Assembly: GCA_963989385.1 (NCBI GenBank)
Contig: OZ022513.1
Coordinates: forward strand, 18,087,928-18,151,927
Length of the DNA stretch: 64,000 nt
From: Ctena decussata
Taxonomy: Eukaryota; Mollusca; Bivalvia; Lucinida; Lucinidae
Direction of reading: 5' to 3'
The position numbers and the translations under genes are program-made. The notes beneath the pieces are model-generated. The model had not been told where the DNA came from. It was given only the letters and a program-made list of their open reading frames with translations, and made no database searches. Below are positions 1 to 13,075 of this stretch, piece by piece. How positions within the stretch are numbered: position 1 is the stretch's first letter; the number at the start of each line of letters is the position of its first letter.

Positions 1-149
1 TGTCAGTTTTACAAAGGGCAAAAACTTCAGTATTTTGCTGTTTGCTTTTTGTCGCACCTGCTTTTAAATAGCAAGGTGCGATATAGTGTCCGGTTTTCCG
101 TCCGTCCGTCTGTCATTCCGTTCGTCCTTCAGTCCGTCATTCCGTTCAC

Positions 150-780
150 ATTTACGTCAACCCTGGCGTTAAATTAAAGTCTATTTAATTAATTTCTCCA
201 AAACCACTGCACCCATGGTTCTCAAATTTCATATGAAGCATGGCCAGACTGCAGCACTTCAGAATGGTAAAATTCAGCCAGGTTGAATATCCAAGATGGC
301 CGCAAATGCAACAAATTTACGTTAACCCAGGCATTGCATTTACGTTAACCCTGGTGTTAAAGTCTACTTTCTCCAAAACCACTGCACCCATGGTCCTCAA
401 ATTTCATATGAAGCATGACCAGACTGCAACACTTCAGAAAGGTAAAATTCAGCCAGGTCGAGAATCCAAGATGGCCGCAAATGCAACAAATTTATGTTAA
501 CCCTGGCGTTAAATTTACGTTAACCCTGGCGTTTAAGTCTAATTTCTCCAAAACCACTGCACCCATAGTTCTCTGATTTCATAAGAAGTATGTCCAGACT
601 GCAACACTTCAGACTGGTAAAATTCAGACAGGTCAAGAATCCAAGATGGCGGCCATTACTAAATATGGCAAAAACAACAAAATCAGCTTCTTTTCGACAA
701 CTACTTGGTATATTTAGTTGAAATTTTGCATGGAACATCAGTGGGCCATGACCTCTGATACTGTGGAAGTGCAATGCAGG
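150..780. repeat. 175-bp tandem repeat, three imperfect units
   Basis: AAAACCACTGCACCCAT recurs at about 200, 376 and 550, each followed by an ATGAAG-type stretch, a CCAGACTGCA word and CCAAGATGGCC. The same words occur in the repeats at 4758-6310 and 8830-9503 in the opposite orientation. Confidence 0.75.
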
Positions 781-1399
781 TGTGACATAGCATTCCGAGG
801 AATTCTTGTCTAGATGACAGCCTTTCTAGAATCAGATCAATTCTTCATGGAACAAAAGCTACCTATTGAGAAGGGAAACCATAAATGAGCCACAGCACAA
901 CAAAACCAACAAGGGCTTCGCAAGCGGCGCATAATACGCCCATTTTAATGTCATAAAGGAATTATAGAATGAACAAGATTATTTACAAAAGGACAGACAG
1001 GCAGACAAACAGGGGAAACCACACTTTAATTAATGACGGCAACATCATTTAAATATTTTACACATCAAGTACTATTAGTATACCAAAAATCAGCTTCCAA
1101 GGTGAAGTGGCTCCTAAGTTAAGTAATGCCAAAGTCAAACAAGGGAGATAATTCATATACTAAATATACTAGATATACCATTCTTGGTTCTAATACATTT
1201 CCTTGACAATATACACATCTCCATAAAGTTGTGTTAAAATATTCTAAACAGTTAAGGAGTTACAGAGTAAACAGGAAATTTATGCATGGGCAGATAATCC
1301 AGTAAGCAAGCCAGAGTCATGGTTCTTGCTCAGGATTCATTGCCCCATTATTACACACATTCCTACAAAGTTTCATTCTAATATTTCAAAGGGTTTCAA
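781..1399. other. No gene seen
   Basis: AT-rich single-copy-looking sequence without a recognisable gene or repeat boundary. Confidence 0.6.
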
Positions 1400-1626
1400 A
1401 ACTGGCATACAACAAAGTGGCTTGTGAGCCCAGGCAGACTTAGATTAGCCTGGGCAGCCACCCAGTCTGATCAGTCCTCCCCATGTGCTGTAAGGGTAGC
1501 TAGGGTCTTAGCCAGCTCCCTACTTACAGCGAGGACTCTGATAAGACTCGGCAAATGCCCAGGCGGATCTGAGTCTTTGCATGCTGCACATGCCACTTCT
1601 TTGGTTTTGTGGTGCCGCGGCTCAAA
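1400..1626. mobile_element. F1 palindromic MITE, copy 1 (diverged)
   Basis: Family F1 is a near-palindrome of about 240 bp. Ends are GAGCCRCGACACGAGAAAAC and its complement; inside are CAGATCAGCCTGGGCATCC and CGGATGCCCAGGCTGATCTG. This copy keeps the core and right end (GCCGCGGCTC) but its left end has decayed. Confidence 0.85.
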
Positions 1627-1887
1627 TGAAAATGGTAGAGTTGCTTTTTCTAAAAGCTTACCCATTCATTTCAATTCTGAAAGTATGTTTATCTCCATTT
1701 CAGAACTCTGGGTAGGAAAAGGTTTTGAACAACAAAACATATATTGTTGGCATATGAGTTTATTCAACCATTCTTAGTCTCTGAAATCTGCATGAAATAT
1801 GAATGTTCTTTCAAATACACCCGTATGTATTGAAAGTGGAGTTAAGTTAATTACCATAATAACACTTAGTATTCTGAAAACTCAATT

Positions 1888-2128
1888 GAGCCACAACACG
1901 TAAAAACAAACAAAGTGGTTGTGCTCCTAGCGTAGACTCAGATCAGCCTGGGCATCCCCCTAGACTGATCAGACTCTTCACTAAGCACTTTAAGGGTAGC
2001 TAAGGGTCTTAGCTACCTCCATGCGGACAGTGAAGACTCTGATCAGCCTTGCAATGGCAAATGCCCAGGCTTATCTGAGTTTACGCTTGGCGCACAACCT
2101 CTTTGTGGGTTTTCTCATGTCGGAACTC
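1888..2128. mobile_element. F1 palindromic MITE, copy 2
   Basis: Complete. Flanked by the 4-bp direct repeat AATT (1884-1887, 2129-2132). Confidence 0.92.
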
Positions 2129-2414
2129 AATTATGTGTGTACTGACTTAGTCCGACTATAAGAATAAAGTGTAAGGATACTCATCTATATTTTCTGCCTG
2201 GTTTTACAAAGAAGGACAACTCTTTGGGCTTCCTGCTGGATGAAGCCCTTCCAAAATGTGCTCACTAGGAGAGCAAATCCATTTTTTTTTTTGAGAGTAA
2301 TTCCCTTTTTGGAAGAGCTTTGCTGTCCTGGGATTAAACAGGAAGTCAAAAAAGTTGTCTGCCTCCAAAAATGTTTGAAAAACAGGGAAGTGTACACACA
2401 CTACTTAAACAGTT

Positions 2415-2649
2415 GAGCAGCGACACGAGAAAACCAACAAAGTGGCATGAGCACCCAGTGAAGACTGATCTGCTTGGGCATCTGCCCAGTTTGATCAGAG
2501 ACTTTGCTGTCCACATGCAGGTAGCTTAGTCCCTTAGCTACCCTTTAAGGGCAAGCAAAGGCTCTGATCAGACTGGGCAGATGCCCAGGCTGATTTGAGT
2601 CTTTGCTGGGCGCACATGCCACTTTCTTGGTTTCATCATGTCAGGGCTC
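2415..2649. mobile_element. F1 palindromic MITE, copy 3
   Basis: Complete. Flanked by the 4-bp direct repeat AGTT (2411-2414, 2650-2653), one of the clearest duplications of the family. Confidence 0.93.
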
Positions 2650-2653
2650 AGTT

Positions 2654-3292
2654 GTTTTTCACATCCGCTATTCCCATAAAGGAATTTATCATGCATCTGC
2701 TGCAAAATTCACCTGATAACAGGGGTATGATAACATGATGTGATATCATGTCACTTTAGAACTACGCCTGAGTAAATTGTATCAGGCGATACCTTAAAAA
2801 GTGATCTCTGAAGACGATTAGCTACATATTGACGTTGACCGTGATTACAACATTCTATTGGTTAAATGATGTCACCAACTTACGTCACAATGTATTCGCG
2901 ACGTCAACAAGTTTGGACATACCTGCATTAGCATTTCATTTGTTTGACTCTTTTTACACCGTAAAATCTAATGATGCATGATAAATAGAAAACCATGATA
3001 GTGTCTTTTGATATCAAGTTTATCAGGCTCGACCAGAAACACATCTGACTTAGGCTCGGCAAGCCTCACCATTCCTATGCTGTTTCTGGTCTCGCCTGAT
3101 AAACCTGATATCAAAACACATTACCATGGTATTCTCTATATCTTATAAAATGTTGGCAAATAGTACAGACCTTGATCAGATGCTTCAATCCGATCTTGGT
3201 TAATTAAATGGTACTATTGTTAAAGAAAGTAATCACACAACAAAAGTTACTCCTTTGAGCTCTTCATATTGAGAAAAAGATATATCTGAAAC
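2654..3292. other. No gene; imperfect inverted repeat at its centre
   Basis: Contains GTGTCTTTTGATATCAAGTT and its inverted partner AACCTGATATCAAAACACAT near 3000-3125 (a hairpin of about 125 bp). Otherwise featureless. Confidence 0.5.
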
Positions 3293-3664
3293 AGAGCAAG
3301 TGAGCAGGGGCCTCACATATACCCCCAACCAGTGCCACCGCCTAATGAAAGCATACATGAGTCTGCGATTTTACCTTACAGTTAATGGAGGGATGTTTAC
3401 CTGTTTAAAGTAGGCATGGTTTTCAGAACTATCAATTATTATTGACCCTTGGTCCCATCCTGGGGCCTGGCTACTTTACATTGAAGGCAATGCTACAGAG
3501 GTATGAAAAGAATCTGATGTGTCATTACAGAGATATGAGCAATCAAAAAAGGTTTAACACAAAACTTTGGCATAAAGTTGACGTAATGGCTCGACTTACA
3601 CACAGATGAACAGATGGAATGACAAAAACTATATACCCCTGATGTACTTCATATGTGAGGGTAT
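3293..3664. repeat. Dispersed repeat ending in a TATACCCC hairpin
   Basis: Starts GAGCAAGTGAGCAGGGGCCT and ends AACTATATACCCCTGATGTA then TGTGAGGGTATA. The same start and end flank 30250-30977. Confidence 0.8.
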
Positions 3665-3877
3665 AACAAACAGTGCATATTCAGTTCACACTCCTCCTTA
3701 GTCTGATCAAGGTCTGCTCCGTTTGGCAAATGGAAACAATAGCTAGGTATGAAAATATGTCTGCCACAAGTGGAATTCAAAACAATCACCTGGAGGCTCT
3801 CTTTACCATCCCACTTGTATGATGCTTCTTGGTAATTATGACCACAGGACTTTGTAGTCTGGTCAAATACCCCTTAA

Positions 3878-4560
3878 ACAGTCAAAAAGCCGAAAAAAGT
3901 AATGGAGAGTCTGAAGGTCAAAAAAAAGTGATGGCAAGTCTGAAGGCTTTCAGACTTGCCATCACTTTTCTTTGGTCTTCAGACCAGTGATCACGTTTTA
4001 ATCACTTTTTTTGGCCTTCAGACCAGTGATCACGTTTTAATCACTTTTTTTGGCCTTCAGACCAGTGATCACTTTTTCATCACTTTTTTCGGCCTTTAGG
4101 CTTGCCATCGCTTTTTCATCACTTTTTACGGCCTTTAGACTTGCCATCACTTTTTTTTGGCTTTCAGACTAGCCATCACTTTTTTGGCCTTCAAACTTGC
4201 CATCACTTTTTCATCACTTTATTCGGCCTTCATACTTGCCATCACTATTTTTGGCTTTCAGACTTGCCATCACTTTTTTGGCCTTCAGACTTGCCATCAC
4301 TTTTTCATCACTTTTTTTTTTTGCCTTCAGACTTGCCATCACTTTTTTTGGCATTCAGGCTTGCCATCACTTTTTTTCGGCCTTCAGACTTGCCATTACT
4401 TTTTTCGGCCTTCAGACTTGCCATCACTTTTTTCGGCCTTCAGGCTTGCAATCACTTTTTTCGGCCTTCAGGTTTGTCATCACTTTTGATCACTTTTTTT
4501 TGGCCTTCAGGCTTGCCATCACTTTTTTCGGCCTTCAGACTTGCCATCACTTTTTCCGGT
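3878..4560. repeat. Minisatellite, 30-36-bp unit
   Basis: About twenty degenerate copies of GGCCTTCAGACTTGCCATCA followed by CTTTTTT. The open frames crossing it in all registers are translations of this array, not genes. Confidence 0.95.
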
Positions 4561-4757
4561 GTTTTTGACTGCTTTTTAAGGGTATCTGACCTAACAACAA
4601 GTTCCTGTGTTATGACATTCTTGTATATACATGTAATCATATATCTAGAACAATTTGCATACATACATATGCACACATACATAAAGAAATACAAAATTGA
4701 AATATTGCACACATTAACACCAAGCATTAAACACTGAGTACTATATTCAATCAATTA

Positions 4758-6310
4758 TACAAGAGGCCCAAATGGGCCTGATATCGCTCACCTGGCTTTT
4801 GTATCCGAATGGTCCCCATTCTGATACAAAATTGGTCCAATTCCACTGAGAATTTCTCATTTTCACATTTTGCTACTTTTAGTAACAGAGGCCAACTTGT
4901 CTGGTCTTTATGTATTTACTTTTGAAACACCTCAAGGCAAGAATCATTTTGCCACAAATTTCATCAAAATCCATTCAGGGGTTACTGAGATATAGTCAGT
5001 TTCATGTTTTGTCCTATTTTTAGTAACGGCAGATGGCGGCCATCTTAGAATGCCAAAATGCAAAAAATTGAAAAGCTTTCATGCAAGGACCATTTTGACA
5101 CAAAATTGGTCCAGTTCCATTGTAATTTCCTAATTTTCAAATTTTGCTATTTATAGTTACAGAGGCCAACTTGACGGGTCAATATTTGTTAATTTGTGAA
5201 AAACATCAAAGCAAGAATCATTTTGCCACAAATTTCGTCTCAATCGCTTCAGCGGTTAATGAGATATTGTCATTTTCATGTTTTGTGCTATTTTTAGTAA
5301 CGGCAGATGGTGGCCATCTTGGAATGCCAAAATGCAGAAAATCGAAAAAGCTTATTGAAATGATCATTCTGACAGAAAATTAGTCCAAATCCACTGAGAT
5401 TTTCTTATTTTCACATTTTTCTATTTTTAGTGACAAAGGCCATTATGACTTGTCTATATTTATTTACTTTTGAAACATTTCAATGCAAAAATCATTTTGA
5501 CACAAATTTCGTCAAAATCTATTCAGCGGTTACTGAGATATTGTCATTTTCATGTTTTGTGCTATTATTAGTAACGGCAGGTGGTGGCCATCTTGGAATG
5601 CCAAATTGCAATTAATCGAAATGGCTTCATGTAAGGAACATTCTGACACAAAATTGGTCCAATTCCATTCAAGGGTTCTTGAGTAATTGTCATTTTATGT
5701 TTGTGCTATTTTTAGTAACGGCAGATGTCGGCCATCTTGGAAGCCAAATTGCAATTAATCGAAACGGCTTCATGCAAGGAACATTCTGACACAAAATTGG
5801 TCGAATTCCATTCAAGGGTTCTTGAGTAATTGTCATTTTTATGATTGTGCTATTTTTAGTAACGGCAGATGTCGGCCATCTTGGAAAGCCAAATTGTAAT
5901 TAATCAAAATGGCTTCATGCAAGGAACATTCTGACACAAAATTGGTCGAATTCCATTCAAGGGTTCTTGAGTAATTGTCATTTTTATGTTTGTGCTATTT
6001 TTAGTAACGGCCCCCATGGTGGCCATCTTGGATAGTCAACTGGCACAAAATTGAAATAATTCCTTTTAAGAACCATTGCTGACCAAATCTGACCACAATC
6101 GATTGCGTTTTCTTGAGATACTGACATTTGAGCAAAATCGGTCTTGTAAACGCTAAGTAGGTCACTGTGACCTAATTCCGCTACAGATTTTTTTCATTTT
6201 TACAATTTTTAATCCCAAGGTCCCATTAATGTTCCACGCAAACTTTCGGCCAAATATACCAAATGGTTCTGGAGAAGAAGTTGATTTTGTTGTTTTTGCT
6301 ATTTTTATCC
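4758..6310. repeat. Dispersed mollusc-type repeat with internal copies
   Basis: Begins ACAAGAGGCCCAAATGGGCC. Units of about 150-300 bp share TTTTTAGTAACGGCAGATG, GCCATCTTGGAATGCC and ACACAAAATTGGTCC, repeated six or more times. No intact coding frame. Confidence 0.8.
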
Positions 6311-8370
6311 CCCGACCGAAAGGTTCGGGGGATATAGCGATGAGCCTGGCGTCCGTCCGTCCGTCTGTCCGTCCGTCCGTCCGTCCGTAAACATTTTCTT
6401 GTCCGCTCAATATCTTGAATACTGTTTGGAATATTTTCATAATACTTCACAGCTATGTAGAACAGGTCATGACGACGTGTCGCGTGCAAGAATGGTAACT
6501 CTTGCTTTTGTAATTTTTGAGTTATCTCCCCTTTGGTGAATTTTTGGCAGATTCGTGTCCACTCTGTAACTTGAATACCCTTTGGAATATTTTCATGATA
6601 CTTCACGGATATGTAGAGCAGGTCATGACGATGTGTCGCGAACAAGAATGACAACTCTTGCTTTCTTACTATTTGAGTTATTTCCCCTTGATGGTTTTAG
6701 GTGTAAATTCGTGTCCGCTCTATAACTTGAATACCTTTTGGAATATTTTCATGATACTTCACAGATATGTAGAACAGGTCATGACGATGTGTCGCGAACA
6801 AGAAAGACAACTCTTGCTTTCTTACTTTCTGAGTTATTTCCCCTTGATGGTTTTAGGTGTAAATTTGTGTCCGCTCTATAACTTGAATACCTTTTGAAAT
6901 ATTTTCATGATACTTCACAGATATGTAGAACAGGTCATGACGATGTGTCGCGAACAAGAATGACAACTCTTGCTTTCTTACTTTTTGAGGTATTTCCCCT
7001 TGATGGTTTAAGGTGTAATTTCGTGTCCGCTCTATAACTTGAATACCTTTTGAAATATTTTCATGATACTTCACAGATATGTAGAACAGGTCATGACGAT
7101 GTGTCGCGCACAAGAATGACAACTCTTGCTTTCTTACTTTTTGAGTTATTTCCCCTTGATGGTTTTAGGTATGATTTCGTGTCCGCTCAATAACTTGAAT
7201 ACCTTTTGGAATATTTTCATGATACTTCATAGTTACGTAGAACAGGTCATGCTGATGTGTCGCGAACAAGAATGACAACTCTTGCTTTCTAAGTTTTTGA
7301 GTTATTTCCCCTTGATGGTTTTAGGTGTGATTTCGTGTCCGCTCCATAACATGAATACCCTTTGAAATATTTTTATCCCCCTACCGAAAGGTTCGGGGGA
7401 TATAGCGATGAGCCTGGCGTCCGTCCGTCCGTCCGTCCGTACGTCCGTCCGTCTGTCCGTCCGTCCGTAAACACTTTCTTGTCCGCTCTATATCTTGAAT
7501 ACCCTTTGGAATATTTTCATGATACTTCACAGTTATGTAGAACAGGTCATGACGATGTGTCGTGTACAAGAATGGTAACTCTTGCTATTGTACTTTTTGA
7601 ATTATCTCCCCTTTGGTGATTTTTTGGCAGATTCGTGTCCACTCTGTAACTTGGATACCCATTGGAATATTTTCATGATACTTCACAGAAATGTAGAACA
7701 GGTCATGACGATGTGTCGCGAACAAGAATGACAACTCTTGCTTTCTTACTTTTTGAGGTATTTCCCCTTGATAGTTTTAGGTGCGATTTTTTTGGCAGAT
7801 TCGTGTCCGCTCTATAACTAGAATACCCTTTGGAATATTTTCATGATACTTCACAGATATGTAGAACAGGTCATGATGGTGTGTCACGAAAAAGAATGAC
7901 AACTCTTGCTTTCTTACTTTTTGAGTTATTTCCCCTTGATCATTTTAGGTATGATTTCGTGTCCCCTCTATAACTTGAATACCTTTTGGAATATTTTCAT
8001 GATACTTCACAGATATGTAGAACAGGTCATGACGATGTGTCGCGAACAAGAGTGAGAACTCTTGCTTTCTTACTCTTTGAGTTATTTCCCCTTGATGGTT
8101 TGTGTGATTTCGTGTCCGCTCTATAACTTGAATACCTTTTGGAATATTTTCATGATACTTCACAGATATGTAGAACAGGTCATGATGATGTGTCGCGAAC
8201 AAGAATGACAACTCTTGCTTTCTTACTTTTGGAGTTATCTCCCTTTGATGATTTTAGGTGTCCGCTCCATAGCTTGAATACCTTTTGAAATATTTTCATG
8301 ATACTTCACAGATATGCAGAACAGGTCATGACAATTTGTCTCATACATGAATGATACCTCTTGCTTTTAG
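6311..8370. repeat. 155-bp tandem repeat array, about twelve units
   Basis: Each unit has TTTTCATGATACTTCACAGA, TATGTAGAACAGGTCATGAC, a TGTCGCG word and ACAACTCTTGCTTTC. Two units are preceded by a CCCCCxACCGAAAGGTTCGG hairpin and a CCGTC run (6310-6390 and 7376-7470), suggesting two fused elements, each with its own array. Confidence 0.92.
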
Positions 8371-8829
8371 ACTCAGTGAATTATTTCCCTTTGGTAGTTT
8401 GAGCTGCTGTTTGAGTCTCTGCTCCATAACTGTATAACCCTGGCCAGCTCCAGAATTTGTATAACCGTATACCTTTTAGAATATTGATGATCATGCTGTG
8501 ATATCTTATCAGTGTTCCTAACTCTCTCTTACCCCTCCACATTCCCGAGACCCCCCCCCCCCCAAAAAAAAAAAAATTTTTCCCAGATTTGGATTCTTTG
8601 TCCAAATTCACTTACTAGAGAGCTCAAAATTAGATTTGTAGGGCTTGTACTTTAGAAGTTATTCACACATTTTGAAAGTTGAATGTATCGTATGCTATAC
8701 ATTTGCGTATATTGTGGCTGTTTGAGATATTACCTCTTTTTAGCTGTCAAGCATACTGTTTTAGTCTGAGTGTTAGATAATCATGCATCTGTTAACAGTT
8801 AATGTCAATCAGAAGCATAAAAGAACGAC
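8371..8829. other. No gene; homopolymer tract
   Basis: Includes a poly-C/poly-A run at 8551-8577. Nothing else recognised. Confidence 0.6.
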
Positions 8830-9503
8830 AATTTATTACTAATATATGTTTTGAAGTGCACCCTTTTTACCAAGGCCCATGGGGGTCTTCGGTCGGGGGA
8901 TTTGCCATCTCCTCTGATGGCTATTTTTAGTAACGGCGGCCATCTTGGATTCTTGACCTGACCCAATTTTACAATTTTGAAACCCTGCAGTCTGGTCATG
9001 CTCCATGTGAAATTTGAAACCCATGGGTGCAGTGGTTTTAGAGAAGAAGTTGTTTGAAGTTGTTTGAATATGTCGTTTTTTGACATTGGCATTTGAGCAA
9101 AATTACACTCGTAAACAGAAAGTAGGTCACTGTGACAAAACTCCGCTACAGATTTTTTTCATTTTTACAATTTTGAATACCAAGGTTTCATTGATGTTCC
9201 ATGCCAAAATTCAGACAAATATACCCAGTGGTTCTGGAGAAGAAGTTTATTTTGTTGTTTTTGCTATTTTTAGTAACGGCGGCCATCTTGGATTTTCAAC
9301 CTGACCCAATTTTACAATTCTGAGACCCTGGAGTCAGGTCATGCTCCATGTGAAATTTGAGAACCATGGGACCAGTAGTTTTACAGAAGAAGATGTTTGA
9401 ATATTTGTTTTTAGGTGTTGACGGACACATTCCGTGACGACGCACGACGCACGCATTGGTATGACAATAGCTCACTATGGCCCTTCGGGCCAGGTGAGCT
9501 AAA
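8830..9503. repeat. Dispersed mollusc-type repeat, two internal units
   Basis: TTAGTAACGGCGGCCATCTT occurs twice (8930 and 9270), with the right end GGTGAGCTAAAAA after a GACGACGCACGACGC stretch. Likely the 3' part of the family seen at 4758. Confidence 0.8.
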
Positions 9504-9506
9504 AAT

Positions 9507-9738
9507 GAGCCACGACACGAGAAAACCAACAATGTGGTTGTGCGCCCAGCACAGACTCAGATCAGCCTGGGCATCCACCCAGTCTGATCAGAGTCTTCGC
9601 TGTCAGCATGGAGGTAGCTTAGACCCTTAGCTACCCTTTGCTTAACGAAGAGTCAAACCAAACTGGGCAGATGCCCAGGCTGATCTTAGTCTGCGCTGGG
9701 CGCACAACCACTTTGTTGGTTTTCTCTTGTCGTGGCTC
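9507..9738. mobile_element. F1 palindromic MITE, copy 4
   Basis: Complete. Flanked by AAAT (9503-9506, 9739-9742). It abuts the GGTGAGCTAAAAA end of another repeat. Confidence 0.93.
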
Positions 9739-9948
9739 AAATAGGTGTAGGTGTGTTGAGGTGTGTTGGGGTTTGGAGGGGGGGGGGGGGGGGGAGGAGG
9801 GCAGAGTTGCCCTCTAGAACGACACCAAAAATCTAAACCAACCTTGTGTTATTCTGCTAAAAGATCCCATTTATAAGATGGACCTTGATCTTTGGGGTTT
9901 TCTTGGAAAGGAAAAAAAACTACCTTATAAATGAATAAAAACAATATG

Positions 9949-10160
9949 CTCAAGAAAACAAAACCAACAAAGTGACATACCCTCTCAGCGAAGGCTCAAC
10001 TCAGCCTGGAAATCCACCCAGTCTGATCAGAATCTTTGCTGCATGCTTGGAAGGTAGCAAAGGATGTAAGCTTCCTTCATGCAAACAGCAAATACTCTGA
10101 TCAGACTGTCATTTCATTTTTTATAACTTTGGGCAGACAGCCAGGCTTATCCAAATCTTC
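9949..10160. mobile_element. F1 palindromic MITE, copy 5 (diverged)
   Basis: ACAAAACCAACAAAGTGACA and AATCCACCCAGTCTGATCAG are recognisable; the right arm has decayed and carries an insertion. Confidence 0.75.
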
Positions 10161-10223
10161 AATGATTGTAAAAAATCAGTTATTAATAATAATATGATAT
10201 ATGTTTATACATCTAAATCATTT

Positions 10224-10461
10224 GAGCCACAACATGACAAAACCAACAAAATGACATGTGCAGTCAGCAAAGATTCAGATCAGCCTGGGCATCTGCCCAG
10301 TCTGATCAGCGTCTTTGCCCTCACCATGGAGCTAGCTTAGACCCTCAGCTTACCTTTATATGCAAAGCAAAAACTCTGATAAGAATGGGTGGATGCCCAG
10401 GCTGATCTGATTCTTTGCTGGAAGCACATACCACTTCGATGGTTTTGTCGTGTTGCAGCTC
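10224..10461. mobile_element. F1 palindromic MITE, copy 6
   Basis: Complete. Flanked by ATTT (10220-10223, 10462-10465). Confidence 0.92.
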
Positions 10462-10646
10462 ATTTAATCAGACAAGACCACACTTAAACATTTGCACAAA
10501 GTACAACAATTTCACCTTACTGTGACCATTCCAAGTCAAACAAATTTCACAGATGGCAAACAGAGCAGACTGTGATTAAATTACAAAGTTCGATCAACGT
10601 CTACATCATTTGCTCAAGGGCTGCTCTTCCATCATTTCTGGGTTCG

Positions 10647-10780
10647 AGGTTATAAAAGTTGAGAATAATCCCAAACTCAAAATAAAGAACACTGATTGGC
10701 TGCTTCCGAGCATGTGCTCGGAAGCAGCCAATCATTGTGCTTTATTTTGAGTTTGAGAATATACTCAACTTTTATAACCT
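10647..10780. mobile_element. 134-bp perfect-armed palindrome (MITE-like)
   Basis: AGGTTATAAAAGTTGAG and its complement at the ends; centre CTTCCGAGCATGTGCTCGGAAG. Arms nearly perfect, so young or under gene-conversion. Confidence 0.8.
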
Positions 10781-10804
10781 TCGGGCCTGGTCTTTTCAAA
10801 ATAT

Positions 10805-11042
10805 GAGCCGCCACATGACAAAACCAACAAAGTGGCATGTGTGTCACACCAAAACTCAGATCAGCCTGGGCATCCATCCAGTCTGACAGAGTCTTTGTTG
10901 TCAGCATGGCACTAGCTTAGACCCTTAGCTACCCTTTAAGTGCACAGCTAAAAGTTTGATCAGACCTAGTGGATGCTCAGGCTGACCTGAGTCTTCACTG
11001 AGTGCACATGCCACTTTGTTGGTTTATGTTGTGTGGCAACTC
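10805..11042. mobile_element. F1 palindromic MITE, copy 7
   Basis: Complete, moderately diverged. No clear target duplication. Confidence 0.9.
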
Positions 11043-11089
11043 ACGTATGTGACACAGCCACAGAATTTATTCAATTATAAGGCAGGGTT

Positions 11090-12008
11090 TTTCGCTCCAA
11101 AATAACTCCAATAAAAGTATGGCAATTGACTGCGTGATACCCCGCCACTGCAAACCTATTTCACTCCTTGACTTTTTGCTGATTGATTTTATTATGGCAG
11201 GAACAGCCATCCCCATGGAACCAAATTTTTGTCATAAGAAGACACTTTCATTTCTCTGATCACTTGATTTAAGCTTCTGAAAAATCCCTGTTCACTATGA
11301 ACACATACATTTAGTGATTTTAAAAATGTATGTGGCCACATGGCAGGGGCAGATAACCCCCTTATGGTCAGATTTTGATCATCACAAGAAGCTTTCATCT
11401 CTCCTATCATTAGCTAAAAGTTTTAGAAAAATCTATCTAAATCATGATTTTATACAGAGTTTATGCAAGTAAATTGCCCAGGGGCAGGGGCAGATAACCC
11501 AGATGGGGTAAATTGTGAGGGTCACAGAATGGTTTTATTACTGTAATCATTTGCTGTAACTTTCAGAAAAAACACTTCAAATTCTGATTTTATATTGATT
11601 TTTGCTTGATTTTACACATGTATAGAACCCCAGGGGCAGGTAACCCCTGAGGACAAAATTTCTATGGTAACACAAAGCTGTTGTTGCTTTGATCATTTTT
11701 GTGAAGTTTCACCATGATATTCCAAACAGTAATGGAAGTAGAGGCCAAAAGCCTTTTTTGTAAATTGACAAGTGCCATAACTCTGTCAGAAATGATCAAA
11801 ATTTGCCCATTAACAATCCCAAGCGAGACATCCTCAGTACAAATGCATATGCAAAATTTGAAAAAAATCCGTTCATAAATACTTAAGTTATCGAGCGGAA
11901 ACAAAGTGCGAACGGACAGATGGACTTACGTACTATGGATGGATGGACAGACACACGGACAGCCAACGTGAAAACATAATACCCTGCCACTAACATGTGG
12001 CGGGTATA
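11090..12008. repeat. Dispersed repeat with tandem 150-bp units
   Basis: CAGGGGCAGRTAACCC recurs four times between 11345 and 11650. It ends at AATACCCTGCCACTAACATG with a short hairpin GCCAC/GTGGC before GGGTATAAAAA. Confidence 0.75.
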
Positions 12009-12306
12009 AAAATCTATATCCATGTAATGTGACGCATCTAGTTTTTTTTGTGTGTGTTTTTTGGGGGTTTTTTTTTACAGGAAAACCCCATCATACAGCA
12101 GAATTTAGGACCTGGACCATTTATGAGCCAAAAAAAAATAAAAAATCTTATATCTAATAAACACTGTACAAATATGCAGCACTCATGACTTATAAGGTAG
12201 CATAGCTGACAAGAGGAGACCTTGTCACACAAGCGAATAGCTAAAACTCTGATCAGCCGACAATCCTCTCTGAATGCATTGAGGCTTTGCAGAAACTATA
12301 AAAAAT

Positions 12307-12544
12307 GAGCTAAGATACAACAAAACCAACAAAGTGGCATGTGCATCCAGTCAGGACTCACATCAGCATGGGCATCTTCCCTGCCTGAGCAGGGTCTTCC
12401 CTTGCGCAAAACAGGCAGCTTCTAAGGGACTATGCTAGTTCCATGTGGACAGTGAAGACCGATTAGACTAGGGGGATGCCTAGGCTGATCTGAGTCTCCA
12501 CTGTGTGCACATGCCACTTTGTTGATTTTGTAGTGTTGATGCTC
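12307..12544. mobile_element. F1 palindromic MITE, copy 8
   Basis: Complete, diverged ends. Flanked by AAAT (12303-12306, 12545-12548). Confidence 0.88.
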
Positions 12545-12692
12545 AAATCTTGTTTAACGAATTGCTAGTACTAGGGTAAGTATCTGGTCAAATGACAGGT
12601 TATATTTTCTTCCAAAATAGTCCCAAATTTTTTTATCTTTCTTCATAAAAGGAGAAACAAAACACCTTACAGCAGAATTAAAACATAATACG

Positions 12693-12855
12693 GAGATAAC
12701 TGTCTTGAAAATTGTCATTTGGGGAGGTAAATCATCGGTTTTATGGTCGGAAATTTCGTTTTACGGCGACGCGCCAGAGGAGCCGTAAAATGCAATTTGC
12801 GACCATAAAACCGATGATTTACCTCACCAAATGATAATTTTCAATACAGTTATCC
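12693..12855. mobile_element. Palindromic MITE, about 160 bp
   Basis: Arms GATAACTGTCTTGAAAATTG / CAATACAGTTATC and GAGGTAAATCATCGGTTTTA / inverse; loop in CGACGCGCCAGAGGAG. Confidence 0.8.
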
Positions 12856-13072
12856 CCATTCTAATGCACTTTTCCACATTTACACCTTTCAAAATGGACT
12901 ATTTTGCACCCATTTCAAGCGCCATCAGCAACGTAAAACCAAACGTCAGCCAATGAGAAGCGACGTTTCTTAATGACGTCGGGTTTGCGGCAGTATATCG
13001 CAGAATATACTGTCGCAAATATTTGACGTTATCCAATCAGACGTCGCGTTATATTTGTAAGTGCATTAGAAT
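12845..13072. mobile_element. MITE-like repeat G, copy 1
   Basis: Starts CAGTTATCCCCATTCTAATG with inner ends ATTCTAATGCACTT and AAGTGCATTAGAAT; holds CAGCCAATGAGAAG and ATCCAATCAGACGTCGC. Second copy at 32871. Confidence 0.82.
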
Positions 13073-13075
13073 GCA

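Noticed and set aside
4102..4737. 211-codon open frame
   Set aside because: Translation of the minisatellite at 3878-4560; every frame is open and repetitive.
6226..8211. Series of related 80-140-residue minus-strand frames
   Set aside because: Translations of the 155-bp tandem array; no start, end or domain independent of the repeat.
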